DNA of 64,000 nt from Xylanibacter ruminicola (GCF_900107775.1 NZ_FNRF01000001.1:186001-250000), one strand, 5' to 3'; shown: positions 1-9,554, counted from the stretch's first letter. The notes: generated by a model not told the origin, from the letters alone. Numbers and translations: made by a program.

Positions 1-1002
1 ATGGAGCAGCTGTTCCCCGATAAGCTCTACATTGATTTTATCCAGCTGAACTACTATCACGATAATCCCGATTACCGTCGCATCAATCTGATGACCTACA
101 TCCGTGATCCTCGCAACACCGCCTTAGAACCAGCCCGTAATCTGAAGTGGGAGGTCTCTACGGATATCACACTGGGTGGAAATCGACTGGCAGTCACATT
201 TTTCCGCGAAAAGATGACATCGGGATTCCGTTCACAGAGCTATTACGACACCTACACCTACAAGCAATACGACGCCTCTGCCATCAATGCCGATGCGCTC
301 ACTGCTCAGCCCGACCTCGGCAGTCTTACCTATCAAGAGGTGAACGAACTGGCAGGCTATGCCAACTACACGAATGGCAGCTTGACACTGAAGGAAGGTA
401 TAGAATACACACTCGAAACAGTACGTTTCCCAGTGATTCTCACCCGTCTCACTATCAATGGCGCCTATCTGCGCACCACCTACAACAACTCGATTGTGGA
501 CAGCTACCGTCCAAGCGTGGTTATCGACAACCGCCAGTTGCAGTATGTTGGTCTGTATGCCAACGACGATGGCTCTGTACGCGAACAGTTCAACACAAAC
601 TTCACACTCGACACCGACGTGCCCAAGCTAAAGCTCGGATTCTCGTTATCGGCTCAGTGCCTGTGGTTCACCACCTCACAGCGCAAAGAGGTGAGCAACT
701 ACCCCACCCAGTACATTGCCCCTGATGGCAGCATTCACGAGTGGCAGGACGAATATGCCAACGACACCTATCTGCGCTGGCTGGTACGAGATTACTCAGC
801 ATCGCTGTTCGAAAAGAATCGCGTACCATTCAGTATGAACCTGAACTTCAAGGTAACCAAAAAGCTACTCGACGATCGCCTGAATGTAGCCATGTTCTGC
901 AACCGCTTGCTGAACTATGCCCCCGATTACGACAGTCGCGGCACCACCATACGTCGCCACGAAACGCCTTATTTTGGATTAGAAATGAATTTAAAGATAT
1001 GA
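1..1002 (+). CDS. TonB-dependent receptor, C-terminal part (cut by window start)
   Basis: The 333 visible residues are rich in alternating aromatic and polar beta-strand segments and end in LEMNLKI, as expected for the C-terminal strands of an outer-membrane barrel. No signal peptide, carboxypeptidase-regulatory-like domain or plug is present, so the true gene begins before position 1 and the ATG at position 1 is probably internal. The stop (1000-1002) overlaps the next ATG (999-1001), so it is translated together with the small lipoprotein that follows. The neighbours (lipoprotein, DUF6850 barrel, DUF4876 lipoprotein, M16 protease) suggest it is the receptor of this transport/export locus. 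Receptor identity is inferred from context and barrel-like composition; the ligand cannot be told. Confidence 0.75.
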   Translation: MEQLFPDKLYIDFIQLNYYHDNPDYRRINLMTYIRDPRNTALEPARNLKWEVSTDITLGGNRLAVTFFREKMTSGFRSQSYYDTYTYKQYDASAINADALTAQPDLGSLTYQEVNELAGYANYTNGSLTLKEGIEYTLETVRFPVILTRLTINGAYLRTTYNNSIVDSYRPSVVIDNRQLQYVGLYANDDGSVREQFNTNFTLDTDVPKLKLGFSLSAQCLWFTTSQRKEVSNYPTQYIAPDGSIHEWQDEYANDTYLRWLVRDYSASLFEKNRVPFSMNLNFKVTKKLLDDRLNVAMFCNRLLNYAPDYDSRGTTIRRHETPYFGLEMNLKI

Positions 1003-1373
1003 AACAACTGATATGCTGCATGATGGCATTGGTGCTGTTCAGCGCCTGCCATCAGGAAGAGAATACGATTTTTACCACAGCCAGCATCACACTGGTTAGC
1101 AACGAAGCTGCCAACATCGGTCGTGTACAGGCTCAGGCTCAAATCACCAATGTAAACACCCGCCAGACCACCACAACGGCTGCCTTCAACGGTGCAACCC
1201 TACAAGTAGAGCTGCTGCGTGGTGCCTACGAGATACTGATAGAAGGCGTGGCTACCTATACCGATGCCAACGGCACCGAGCATATACGCCAGTTCCGTGC
1301 CCAGACCGACTATGTGGAGCTGGCTGCCATGGATACCAACGTCACGACACTCAATATGATATTCCTTGATTGA
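999..1373 (+). CDS. Small lipoprotein of the TonB receptor locus
   Basis: A 124-residue protein whose N-terminus (MKQLICCMMALVLFSAC) is a lipoprotein signal with the lipid-modified Cys at residue 17. The mature part looks like a single beta-sandwich, with residues such as TLQVELLRGAYEILIEGVATY recalling surface lipoprotein domains paired with TonB receptors. ATG at 999 overlaps the receptor stop in an ATGA junction, which fixes the start in preference to earlier in-frame codons. The next gene starts 1 base after its stop. It is probably an outer-membrane accessory to the receptor. I do not recognise the family with certainty. Confidence 0.75.
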   Translation: MKQLICCMMALVLFSACHQEENTIFTTASITLVSNEAANIGRVQAQAQITNVNTRQTTTTAAFNGATLQVELLRGAYEILIEGVATYTDANGTEHIRQFRAQTDYVELAAMDTNVTTLNMIFLD

Positions 1374-1374
1374 T

Positions 1375-2859
1375 ATGAAGCGATACCTATTATATATATG
1401 TTTGATGGGCACCTCGTTGCAAACCATGGCAACCGAGGCTGATTCTGCCTTGATAGAGCATACCATTCTGGCACGAGAGATAACAGCCGATGCCGAACGC
1501 AACCCAGCCCTGCATGGTGCCGCCTACCGCTCATCGTTCTCACAGCTGGCTTTAGGCATCGACATGCAGCACCAATCCGAAGCATTCGTACAGCAGTTAG
1601 GTAGCGGTTATACCCTTCCCTACGCTGGTGTTGATACCTACCTGCGCCTTTCTCCCCGCACAGCCGTATGGGGTTCTGCCTCGTACACCACAGGCACACA
1701 AAAGGAAGTACGCTGGAACTCAACCTCCGACTACGAGCTGCTGCAGCCTTACGTGCTGGCTGATAGCTTAGGCGGCGACACTCATCGCGAACGCTATGCC
1801 TTTTCTGGTGGTTATGCCACCACTGTGGGCAGTTGGTTGGCAGGTGCCGAAATGCTGTTCCGTGCCGAACAGGAGTATCGCGACTACGACCCACGTATGC
1901 GTGGTGTCGTCACCGACCTCACCATTCGCCTTGGAGCAGGCCGACAGCTGAACAGCTACCTGTTGGGTGCTGCCTTCGAGTGCAACATCTATCGCCAGAC
2001 CAACAGCGTGACCTTCTACAGCGAAGAGGGTGTGATTCCCGAATATCAGATGACAGGACTGGGAACCGAATACAGTCGTTTCTCAGGCGACAAGCGCAGT
2101 TTGTACTATGATGGTGGTGGCGTAGCCCTACTACTCAGTGCTACCCCTGCCGACCACAACGGCATGTATGCCGACCTGATGTTAGGCGAGCACCGCTACC
2201 AGCGCAAGTTGGCCGAGTATAACTCCATGCCTCTCACAACCTTGTATAGTGAGCAGGCAGCACTAACCTTGGGATGGCGTAACAGCCAGTGGGCCTTGTT
2301 TGCGCATGCCGACTATACCAAACGTAGTGGCGATGAGCAGATTGGTGGCACCTCCGATGCCCGCTACTTCCCCACTATCGGCACACTCACCATGTATAAG
2401 CATCAGCTATTGGATGCTTATTTAGGAGCATTCTACACCCAAGGCAGTCTCAGTATGATGCTTCGTGGCGGCTACCAAAGCAGCAACGAGAAATACGTTT
2501 ACCCCGAGCGCCAACTGAACTACAGCAGAGCCTACGGCGAACTGAAAGCCCAGTGGATAAAGGCTACCAGTAGGCAACTATCGCTGACTGTGAATACCCG
2601 TGCAGCCTACGAGGGTCAGCTAACCCACAAGATTTATATGCCCTACGCCAATATGAAGAGTAGTTTTATCGAGATGGTTAACCACACCTATCGCTACGCT
2701 AAAGCCAACTACACTCACTTTGGCGCCAACGTGCGTTCCGACTACCATTGGAGCAACAGCCCATATGGAGCTTTTGCAAAACTTGGAGTCGACCTGACAC
2801 TCTGTTCGGTAGGCGAACACCAAACCACCTTACAAGGGGCCATAGGTATAACATTCTAA
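1375..2859 (+). CDS. DUF6850-like outer membrane beta-barrel protein
   Basis: A 494-residue protein with an N-terminal secretion signal (MKRYLLYICLMGTSLQTMA) followed by a region full of beta-hairpins with Gly/Tyr turns (for example RLGAGRQLNSYLLGAAFECN) and ending in LQGAIGITF, typical of an outer-membrane barrel. Sequence and position resemble the DUF6850 barrels found beside DUF4876 lipoproteins in Bacteroidetes. ATG at 1375 is preferred to a TTG at 1366 because it follows the preceding stop by one base and gives a clean signal peptide. It is third in a cotranscribed run. Its function is unknown; a partner of the TonB receptor is the natural inference. Confidence 0.7.
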   Translation: MKRYLLYICLMGTSLQTMATEADSALIEHTILAREITADAERNPALHGAAYRSSFSQLALGIDMQHQSEAFVQQLGSGYTLPYAGVDTYLRLSPRTAVWGSASYTTGTQKEVRWNSTSDYELLQPYVLADSLGGDTHRERYAFSGGYATTVGSWLAGAEMLFRAEQEYRDYDPRMRGVVTDLTIRLGAGRQLNSYLLGAAFECNIYRQTNSVTFYSEEGVIPEYQMTGLGTEYSRFSGDKRSLYYDGGGVALLLSATPADHNGMYADLMLGEHRYQRKLAEYNSMPLTTLYSEQAALTLGWRNSQWALFAHADYTKRSGDEQIGGTSDARYFPTIGTLTMYKHQLLDAYLGAFYTQGSLSMMLRGGYQSSNEKYVYPERQLNYSRAYGELKAQWIKATSRQLSLTVNTRAAYEGQLTHKIYMPYANMKSSFIEMVNHTYRYAKANYTHFGANVRSDYHWSNSPYGAFAKLGVDLTLCSVGEHQTTLQGAIGITF

Positions 2860-2892
2860 AAAATAAACATAACAATTTAAAACAAAGAAAAC

Positions 2893-4131
2893 ATGAAAAA
2901 GAATCTGTTTGCCAGTATCATCGCGATGCTTACCGTGGGCATGACACTTACATCGTGCTCTGACGACAAGACACCCATTGTTCCTCAAACCGCAGTATCA
3001 TTAGAGATTCCTGCCAATCTTGAGAATGTAGATTTGTCTGGTGCCAAGGTTGTGATGACCAATGTAGCCACACAGTCGGCACACGTTGTTTCAAGTGACA
3101 ACCTGTTCCAGAAGAACGGCAACAAGTACCAGGTGCTTATCAACGATCTTGAAGAGGGCACCTACAACATCAGCATCAGTGGTCATCTCGACTTTACCCT
3201 CAACAACGTAGCCGGACAGAAGGATTTTGAGATTACCTCCGAGAACGTCAAGATCAGCGAGACCAGCGCTGCCGTACAGATGGTAGTATCAACCTTCACC
3301 GCTCAGGGTGGTTTCGTGATTAGCGAGATATTCTTCACCGGCACCAGCACTGCCGAAGGTAAGAGCTACAGCGGCGATCAGTACATCCGCATTACCAACA
3401 ATAGCGATGTCACACTCTATGCCGATAGCATTGCCGTACTCGAGTCGGCATTCCTCACCACTCAGAAGCAGGAATATACCCCCGACATCATGAGCACCGA
3501 CTTCTCTGTTCAGGCTTGTTACATGATTCCTGGCACAGGTAAGAGCGTACCAGTAGAGCCAGGTGCATCGCTCACACTGGCCGTCAACGCCATCAATCAC
3601 ACGGCTGAGCAGCCTAACAGCATCGACCTGAGCCAGGCCGACTTCGAGTTCTACGATGAGAGCTCGAACGCCAACTTCACCGACCCTGATGGCAAGGCAC
3701 CCAACCTCGACAAGTGGTACTGCTATACTGCCACCATCTATCAGTTCCACAGCCGTGGTTTCAACTCCATGGCCATTGCAAAGATGAAGGCAACCAAGGA
3801 AGACTGGCTGGCCAACAATGTTTACGATGCCAAGTATCTGTTCGTGTTCGGCGACTTCTCAAGGGAGATGACCAAGAAAGGCATCTACAAAGTGCCTAAC
3901 TCATGGATTCTGGATGGTGTGAACCTCAGTGTTGAGTCGGTTCGCGAGTGGAACGTACTCGATGCCAGCATCGATGCCGGATGGACCTACTGCGGTAAGG
4001 TGGATAAAGATGAGACCCGCTTCAACAAGGCCGTTATCCGCAAGCAGGATGCCAATGGCAAGTATGTCGATACCAACAATTCTACTAACGACTTCACGCC
4101 TGAGGCAGCAGCCTCGCTGGTGAAGAATTGA
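2893..4131 (+). CDS. DUF4876-type surface lipoprotein
   Basis: A 412-residue lipoprotein: the signal MKKNLFASIIAMLTVGMTLTSC places the lipidated Cys at residue 22. Residues about 30-135 look like a carboxypeptidase-regulatory-like beta-sandwich (LEIPANLENVDLSGAKVVM) and the remainder resembles a lamin-tail-like fold (GGFVISEIFFTGTSTAEGKSY, then QYIRITNNSDVTLYADSIAV), as in DUF4876 proteins. It is 33 bases after the DUF6850 gene and 42 bases before an M16 protease on the same strand. The set receptor/lipoprotein/barrel/DUF4876 occurs together in Bacteroidetes, but the cargo is not known to me. Likely outer-leaflet or periplasmic. Confidence 0.72.
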   Translation: MKKNLFASIIAMLTVGMTLTSCSDDKTPIVPQTAVSLEIPANLENVDLSGAKVVMTNVATQSAHVVSSDNLFQKNGNKYQVLINDLEEGTYNISISGHLDFTLNNVAGQKDFEITSENVKISETSAAVQMVVSTFTAQGGFVISEIFFTGTSTAEGKSYSGDQYIRITNNSDVTLYADSIAVLESAFLTTQKQEYTPDIMSTDFSVQACYMIPGTGKSVPVEPGASLTLAVNAINHTAEQPNSIDLSQADFEFYDESSNANFTDPDGKAPNLDKWYCYTATIYQFHSRGFNSMAIAKMKATKEDWLANNVYDAKYLFVFGDFSREMTKKGIYKVPNSWILDGVNLSVESVREWNVLDASIDAGWTYCGKVDKDETRFNKAVIRKQDANGKYVDTNNSTNDFTPEAAASLVKN

Positions 4132-4173
4132 AGAATTGAAAAATTGAAGAATTAAGATATTAAGAAATTAATA
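4122..4173 (+). repeat. A/T-rich GAAGAATTGAA-type operon spacer
   Basis: The end of the DUF4876 gene and the spacer to the M16 start consist of short degenerate repeats of GAAGAATTG / AAAAATTG / AAGAATTAAG. Similar ATTGAAAATT-type spacers separate stop and start codons at 10539-10560 and 39358-39380. It may tune translational coupling or be slippage-prone filler. Confidence 0.5.
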
Positions 4174-6981
4174 ATGAAGAAACTATATTCTCTTTTCGCT
4201 CTGGCGCTGCTGTCGGTATCGGCAGTGGCCCAGAGCCTACCACAGGACCCTACCATCCGTAAGGGTAAACTGAAGAACGGCATGACCTACTATATCCGTC
4301 ATAATGCTAAGGAGGCAGGTCTGGCCGATTTCTATATTGCCCAGCGTGTAGGTTCCATACTGGAGGAGCCTCGCCAGCGCGGACTGGCTCACTTCCTCGA
4401 GCATATGGCCTTTAACGGTACCAAGAACTTCCCCGGCAAAGGAAAGAAGTTGGGAATTGTTCCCTGGTGCGAGACCATCGGTGTAAAGTTCGGCGCCAAC
4501 CTGAATGCCTACACCTCTATCGACCAGACAGTATATCACATCGGTTCTGCACCACTCAAGCGCGAGGGTATCATCGACTCTTGTCTGCTGGTGCTGCACG
4601 ACTGGAGCCACTACCTGTTGTTGGAGGATGCTGAGATTGACAAGGAGCGTGGCGTTATCCACGAGGAGTGGCGTACACGCCGTGCCGGCATGGCCGTACA
4701 GCGCCTGATGGAGCAGGCAATGCCAAAGATTTACAAAGGCACCAAGTACGAGGACTGTATGCCTATCGGTTCGATGGATATCGTGGATAACTTCCCCTAT
4801 CAGGACCTGCGCGACTACTATCAGAAATGGTACCGTCCCGATCTGCAGGCCATCATCGTTGTAGGTGATATCGACGTGAACAAGATGGAGAAGAAAATCA
4901 AGAAGATCTTCGCTCCTATCCCCATGCCAAAGAAGGCTGCCCAGCGTATCTACTACCCTGTAGATGATAACGAAAAGATGATTGTTGATATCGAGAAGGA
5001 TAAGGAGCAGCCCATTGCCCTCTGTCATATCTACCAGAAGCGCGATGCCACTCCTGATAGCGAGAAGAACAGCGAGAAATATCTGCGCGACGACTATATC
5101 GACGAACTCATCAGCAGCATGCTGAACGACCGTCTGGTAGAGTTGCGCCAGCTGCCTGTGCCACCATTCCAGAGTGCCACCGGTCGTGCTTCCGAGTTCT
5201 TCCTCAGCCGCACCAAGGATGCCTTCTCGTTAAGCATCAGCTGTAAGCAGGACAACATCTTAGGTGGTATCATCAGCGCAGTAGGTGTGGCAGAGCGTGC
5301 CCGTCAGCACGGCTTTACTCAGAGTGAGCTGGATCGTGCCAAGAAGCTGCGCCTGAATGCTGCCGAGCGCCGTGCTAAAATGCAGGGCGACTACCGTAAC
5401 TCGCATTACGTAAATGTATGTGTTGATAACTTCCTGGAGGGTGAGCCCATGCTCAGTGCTGACTTTAAGTTGGAGAATACCAAGAAACTGGATCGTGAGG
5501 TAACACTAGCCGAAGTGAACGCTGCCGTCAAGGAACTCATCACCGACAAGAATCAGGTAATAGTAATGTACGCACCCGATAAGGAGGGCTTTGAGATTCC
5601 ATCAGAGCAGCAGATTGAGCAGGTTATCCTGGCAGCTCAGCAGCAGGCTTATGCACCTTATGCTGAGCAGCAGCTGGCCAGCTCGCTGATGAGCAATCTG
5701 CCAAAGGCTGGCACCATTGTCAGCGAAAAACCCTACCGTCACGGCTTTACCGAACTCACCCTGAGCAACGGCATGAAGGTATATACCAAGAAGACCGATT
5801 ACGAGGCCAATGCCGTTTCTATGCGTATGTATGGCGAAGGTGGCACCTCGCTCTATGGCGATGAGGATATCCCCAACTTCTCGATGATTACCAGTGGTGC
5901 TACCGAAGGTGGCGTAGGTCAGTTCGATGCCGTTACCCTGCGCAAGATGCTCACAGGTAAGAGTGTGCGTGTTAGTCCTTCTGTTGGCACCAAGGGTCAG
6001 AGCATCAGCGGTAGTGCTTCGCTGAAGGATATGGAGACCATGTTCCAGCTCTCGTATCTCTATTTCACCCAGCCACGCCGCGATGAGGCAGCTTTTGCCA
6101 GTCTGATGAATCGTCAGCGTGCGTTCCTGGCCAACCGTAATGCTTCGCCTAAGGTTGATTACAACGACTCTATCCGTGCCGTGCTCTATGGTCATCATCC
6201 CCGTGTGGCTCCCGTGTTACAGTCAACTCTCGACAAGATCAGCTACGACCGCATCCTTGAGATTTACAAGGAGCGATTCAGCGATGCCGCCAACTTCAAG
6301 ACGGTGATTATCGGTAACTTCGACGAGCAACAGCTACGCCAGTACCTCTGTCAGTATCTGGCCGCCCTGCCTGCTACTGGCAAGCACGAACAGACCAACC
6401 AGGCCAACGTACCACAGATTGTGGATGGACAGCAGGTGGTAAAGTTCACCAAAAAGATGGCTACACCATTGGCTAATGTCAGCATCTACCTGACCGCAGA
6501 TGTAGATTTCACCCCAAAGAGCGATCTCGAGCTCGACTTCCTGAAGCGTTGTCTTTCTATCGCCTATACCGACTCTGTTCGCGAGGAGAAGGGCGGTACT
6601 TATGGTGTCAGCGTAGATTTCGACCTGGATAAGGACGACCATCCTAATGCCACCTTGAAAATTGCCTATAATGCCGATCCCAGTCGCTATGACGAGTTGA
6701 ATCCAATCATCTACCAGCAGCTGCAGAACATCGCCAACAACGGTCCTGCTGCCACATCGCTGAAGAAGGTGAAGGAGTATCTCACCAAGCAGTATGCCCA
6801 GATGGCTATCACCAACGATTACTGGAGTTACATCATCTGGCACGAGCTGGACGATGATACCGATTTCGACCGCGACTACTGCAAACTGGTTAACGAGGTA
6901 ACCGCTGCCGACGTACAGCGCATGGCCCAGAATATTCTGGCAGCCAAACGCCGCATCGAAATAACAATGCTATCGGAATAA
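4174..6981 (+). CDS. M16 family zinc metalloprotease (pitrilysin-like)
   Basis: A 935-residue secreted protease with signal MKKLYSLFALALLSVSAVAQ. The inverted zinc motif HFLEH is at residues 73-77 (ligands His73 and His77, catalytic Glu76) and the distal Glu ligand lies in VIHEEW (about residue 164). A second M16 half starts near residue 520 (GFTELTLSNGMKVY), lacks HxxEH, and carries the usual inactive-domain signature including EEKGGTYGVSV near residue 808. The length fits two-domain periplasmic M16B enzymes. It follows the DUF4876 lipoprotein on the same strand, so it may process a product of that locus. The operon ends at the hairpin at 6988. Confidence 0.9.
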   Translation: MKKLYSLFALALLSVSAVAQSLPQDPTIRKGKLKNGMTYYIRHNAKEAGLADFYIAQRVGSILEEPRQRGLAHFLEHMAFNGTKNFPGKGKKLGIVPWCETIGVKFGANLNAYTSIDQTVYHIGSAPLKREGIIDSCLLVLHDWSHYLLLEDAEIDKERGVIHEEWRTRRAGMAVQRLMEQAMPKIYKGTKYEDCMPIGSMDIVDNFPYQDLRDYYQKWYRPDLQAIIVVGDIDVNKMEKKIKKIFAPIPMPKKAAQRIYYPVDDNEKMIVDIEKDKEQPIALCHIYQKRDATPDSEKNSEKYLRDDYIDELISSMLNDRLVELRQLPVPPFQSATGRASEFFLSRTKDAFSLSISCKQDNILGGIISAVGVAERARQHGFTQSELDRAKKLRLNAAERRAKMQGDYRNSHYVNVCVDNFLEGEPMLSADFKLENTKKLDREVTLAEVNAAVKELITDKNQVIVMYAPDKEGFEIPSEQQIEQVILAAQQQAYAPYAEQQLASSLMSNLPKAGTIVSEKPYRHGFTELTLSNGMKVYTKKTDYEANAVSMRMYGEGGTSLYGDEDIPNFSMITSGATEGGVGQFDAVTLRKMLTGKSVRVSPSVGTKGQSISGSASLKDMETMFQLSYLYFTQPRRDEAAFASLMNRQRAFLANRNASPKVDYNDSIRAVLYGHHPRVAPVLQSTLDKISYDRILEIYKERFSDAANFKTVIIGNFDEQQLRQYLCQYLAALPATGKHEQTNQANVPQIVDGQQVVKFTKKMATPLANVSIYLTADVDFTPKSDLELDFLKRCLSIAYTDSVREEKGGTYGVSVDFDLDKDDHPNATLKIAYNADPSRYDELNPIIYQQLQNIANNGPAATSLKKVKEYLTKQYAQMAITNDYWSYIIWHELDDDTDFDRDYCKLVNEVTAADVQRMAQNILAAKRRIEITMLSE

Positions 6982-7016
6982 AAAAAATGGGTGACCAAAC
7001 GGTCACCCACTTTTTA
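6981..7016. terminator. Bidirectional intrinsic terminator between M16 protease and cysK
   Basis: Perfect stem TGGGTGACC (6988-6996), loop AAAC, GGTCACCCA (7001-7009), with an A-run before and a T-run after. It can stop transcription from both convergent genes. Confidence 0.9.
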
Positions 7017-7028
7017 TTAACAAACAAC

Positions 7029-7976
7029 TTAAAGTGGATAATCTTCGAATGCATAAAGCACTGTCGAGAGATAGCGCTCGCCAGTATCAGGCAGCAGCAC
7101 TACTATCTTCTTACCCTTATTCTCAGGACGCTTAGCCACCTCGGTAGCAGCATAGAGGGCTGCACCTGCCGAGATACCTACCAGCAGACCTTCCTGCTGA
7201 GCAATCTCACGACCTGTACGGATAGCAGCGTCGTTCTCTACATCAAACACCTCGTCGATAACAGTTGCATCGTAGGTCTTGGGAATGAAACCTGCACCGA
7301 TACCCTGAATCTTGTGAGGACCGCTCTGACCGCCGTTCAGTACAGGGCTCGACTTGGGCTCTACAGCAATAATTTTCACGTTTGGATTCTGCTCCTTCAG
7401 ATACTTACCTGTACCGCTGATAGTACCACCAGTACCTACACCGCCAATAAAGATATCGACCTGTCCATCGGTGTCGCGCCAGATCTCAGGACCTGTGGTA
7501 GCATAGTGCTTTGCAGGGTTAGCAGCGTTCTCAAACTGCTGCAGAATCACAGCACCAGGGATAGAGTCGCGCAGTTCCTCTGCAGCGCGGATGGCGCCTG
7601 GCATGCCGTCTTTACCAGAAGTGAGTCGTACCTCGGCACCATAGGCTTTCACAAGGTTTCGGCGCTCTACACTCATGGTTTCAGGCATGGTAAGGATCAA
7701 ATGGTAGCCTTTGACGGCTGATACCAGTGCCAGTCCTACGCCCGTGTTTCCAGAGGTTGGTTCGATAATGGTTGCACCTGGCTTCAAGATGCCTTTGGCC
7801 TCTGCGTCTTCAATCATCGCCAGTGCGATACGATCTTTTACGCTACCACCAGGATTAAAGAATTCTACCTTGGCAATAACAGGAGTCTCCAGACCCTTTG
7901 CCTGTGAAAACTTGTTGAGCTCAAGAAGTGGAGTGTTGCCGACGAGCTCTGTCAGCTGTTTTGCGATTTTACTCAT
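7029..7976 (-). CDS. cysK: Cysteine synthase (O-acetylserine sulfhydrylase)
   Basis: A 315-residue cytoplasmic PLP enzyme that makes cysteine from O-acetylserine and sulfide. The PLP lysine is Lys47 in NPGGSVKDR; the substrate loop TSGNTG is at 74-79 and the phosphate-binding Gly-rich loop GGVGTGGT at 178-185. Family length is normal. The ATG at 7976 is chosen over in-frame codons upstream, because those residues do not look like protein and overlap the promoter; AAAGGTAAGGATT lies just before it. It lies downstream of metY on the same strand but has its own promoter (8046-8076) and a perfect palindrome upstream (8097-8118). Its 3' end converges on the M16 gene and shares a terminator. Confidence 0.96.
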   Translation of the reverse strand: MSKIAKQLTELVGNTPLLELNKFSQAKGLETPVIAKVEFFNPGGSVKDRIALAMIEDAEAKGILKPGATIIEPTSGNTGVGLALVSAVKGYHLILTMPETMSVERRNLVKAYGAEVRLTSGKDGMPGAIRAAEELRDSIPGAVILQQFENAANPAKHYATTGPEIWRDTDGQVDIFIGGVGTGGTISGTGKYLKEQNPNVKIIAVEPKSSPVLNGGQSGPHKIQGIGAGFIPKTYDATVIDEVFDVENDAAIRTGREIAQQEGLLVGISAGAALYAATEVAKRPENKGKKIVVLLPDTGERYLSTVLYAFEDYPL

Positions 7977-8045
7977 AATCCTTACCTTTTTTATAAAATT
8001 AATAACAAATAAATCTCTCTCTTCAATATGATTTTTATCACACTG

Positions 8046-8076
8046 CAAAGGTACGACGTTTTTTGCAGTCTCACAA
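8046..8076 (-). promoter_or_regulatory. cysK promoter (Bacteroidetes -33/-7)
   Basis: On the minus strand TTG (8074-8076), exactly 20 bases, then TACCTTTG (8046-8053), matching the Bacteroidetes consensus TAnnTTTG. About 70 bases of leader follow before the ATG. Confidence 0.8.
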
Positions 8077-8096
8077 TCCCTCTTGTGTGGCATTCT

Positions 8097-8118
8097 ATAT
8101 ACCAAACGTTTGGTATAT
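8097..8118. promoter_or_regulatory. Perfect 22-bp palindrome upstream of the cysK promoter (operator candidate)
   Basis: Half site ATATACCAAAC followed immediately by its exact reverse complement, with a central CG. It ends 21 bases upstream of the cysK -33 element. A dimeric regulator site is the likely meaning; there is no T-run on the cysK strand, so it is not an obvious terminator. Confidence 0.6.
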
Positions 8119-8123
8119 TGTTG

Positions 8124-8148
8124 AAAAACGGGGATTTTACTCCCCGTT
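8124..8148 (-). terminator. metY intrinsic terminator
   Basis: Minus-strand hairpin AACGGGGA (8148-8141), loop, TCCCCGTT (8134-8127), with a short U-run, 5 bases beyond the metY stop. Confidence 0.8.
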
Positions 8149-8152
8149 CCCG

Positions 8153-9445
8153 TTAAATTTGGTCAAAAGCCTGCGACAAGTCGGCAATAATATCATCGAT
8201 ATGTTCAGTACCGATACTCAAGCGTATGGTTGATGGCGTGATGTGCTGCTCGGCCAGCTCCTCCGGACTCAACTGCGAGTGAGTAGTGGTATATGGGTGA
8301 ATCACCAGACTCTTCACATCGGCCACGTTAGCCAGCAGTGAGAAAATCTGCAGGGCATCGATAAACTTCCAGGCCTCTTCCTGTCCGCCATTAATCTCGA
8401 AGGTGAAGATTGAGCCGCCACCCTGTGGGAAGTACTTGTTGTACAATGCGTGGTCGTGATGACTCTGCAGAGCTGGGTGATTCACCTTAGCCACCTTTGG
8501 ATGGTTGGCCAGGAAATCCACCACCTTCAGGGCGTTCTCTACATGGCGCTCTACACGCAGACTCAGTGTCTCAACACCCTGCAGCAGGATAAAGGCATTG
8601 AATGGCGACAGTGTAGCACCTGTATCGCGCAGGATCACGGCACGGATACGTGTCACATAAGCGGCAGCACCTACTGCATCGGCAAATACGATACCATGGT
8701 ACGATGGATCGGGCTTAGCCAGTGTGGGGAACTTATCGGGATTAGCCTTCCAATCGAACTTACCACCATCTACAATCACACCACCCAGTGAGGTTCCGTG
8801 TCCACCCAGAAACTTAGTGGCCGAGTGTACTACGATATCGGCACCATGCTCCAATGGACGAATCAGGTATGGCGTACCGAAGGTGTTATCAACAATGAAT
8901 GGGATGCCATACTTGTGAGCAACAGCTGCCACACCCTCAAGGTCGAGCACATCGCTGTTAGGGTTGCCGAATGTCTCGGCATATACTACTTTTGTGTTGG
9001 GCTTGATGGCAGCCTCGAGCGCAGCCAGATCGTTTACGTTCACGATGGTGTTGGTAATGCCCTGGGTAGCCAGTGTATGGGTAATGAGGTTGTAAGAACC
9101 ACCATACAGGTTGTCGGCAGCTACGATATGGTCACCAGCCTGCACAATGTTCTGCAGAGCGTAAGTAATAGCGGCTGCACCACTGGCAACTGCAAGACCT
9201 GCTACACCACCTTCGAGTGCTGCTACACGATCCTCGAACACACCCTGTGTAGAGTTGGTCAGACGACCGTAGATATTACCGGCATCGCGCAATCCGAAAC
9301 GATCGGCAGCATGCTTTGAGTTGTGGAACACATAGCTTGTGGTCTGATAGATGGGCACGGCACGTGCATCAGTAGCGGGGTCGGCCTGTTCCTGGCCTAC
9401 ATGCAGTTGCAAAGTCTCGAAACGATAATTCTTACTTGTACTCAT
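8153..9445 (-). CDS. metY: O-acetylhomoserine aminocarboxypropyltransferase / sulfhydrylase
   Basis: A 430-residue cytoplasmic PLP enzyme of the Cys/Met metabolism family that joins O-acetylhomoserine with sulfide to form homocysteine. The Schiff-base lysine is Lys211 in [12 protein letters not shown]; the PLP-contacting motif [10 protein letters not shown] is near residue 88 and [13 protein letters not shown] near 156. The length is that of MetY rather than the shorter MetB/MetC group. It has its own terminator and precedes cysK on the same strand, and its promoter is back to back with that of a divergent Lrp/AsnC gene, which may regulate it. No SAM riboswitch was seen in the leader. Confidence 0.93.
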   Translation of the reverse strand: MSTSKNYRFETLQLHVGQEQADPATDARAVPIYQTTSYVFHNSKHAADRFGLRDAGNIYGRLTNSTQGVFEDRVAALEGGVAGLAVASGAAAITYALQNIVQAGDHIVAADNLYGGSYNLITHTLATQGITNTIVNVNDLAALEAAIKPNTKVVYAETFGNPNSDVLDLEGVAAVAHKYGIPFIVDNTFGTPYLIRPLEHGADIVVHSATKFLGGHGTSLGGVIVDGGKFDWKANPDKFPTLAKPDPSYHGIVFADAVGAAAYVTRIRAVILRDTGATLSPFNAFILLQGVETLSLRVERHVENALKVVDFLANHPKVAKVNHPALQSHHDHALYNKYFPQGGGSIFTFEINGGQEEAWKFIDALQIFSLLANVADVKSLVIHPYTTTHSQLSPEELAEQHITPSTIRLSIGTEHIDDIIADLSQAFDQI

Positions 9446-9487
9446 AACTTTATTCCTTTCTTTTTATTTGATTAAACTTTCTGGGTG

Positions 9488-9518
9488 CAAAGGTAATAGG
9501 TTTAGAAAAATCTACCAA
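9488..9518 (-). promoter_or_regulatory. metY promoter
   Basis: Minus strand TTG (9516-9518), 20 bases, TACCTTTG (9488-9495). It is arranged head to head with the Lrp promoter that begins 6 bases away. Confidence 0.8.
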
Positions 9519-9523
9519 ATTTC

Positions 9524-9554
9524 TTGTTTAATTCAGAAAATATACCTAATTTTG
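9524..9554 (+). promoter_or_regulatory. Promoter of the Lrp/AsnC regulator
   Basis: TTG (9524-9526), 20 bases, TAATTTTG (9547-9554). The two divergent -33 elements are only a few bases apart, so one bound regulator could control both genes. Confidence 0.75.

Noticed and set aside
6987..7721. 244-codon plus-strand frame covering cysK
   Set aside because: It reads through the terminator and is antisense to a fully conserved cysteine synthase.
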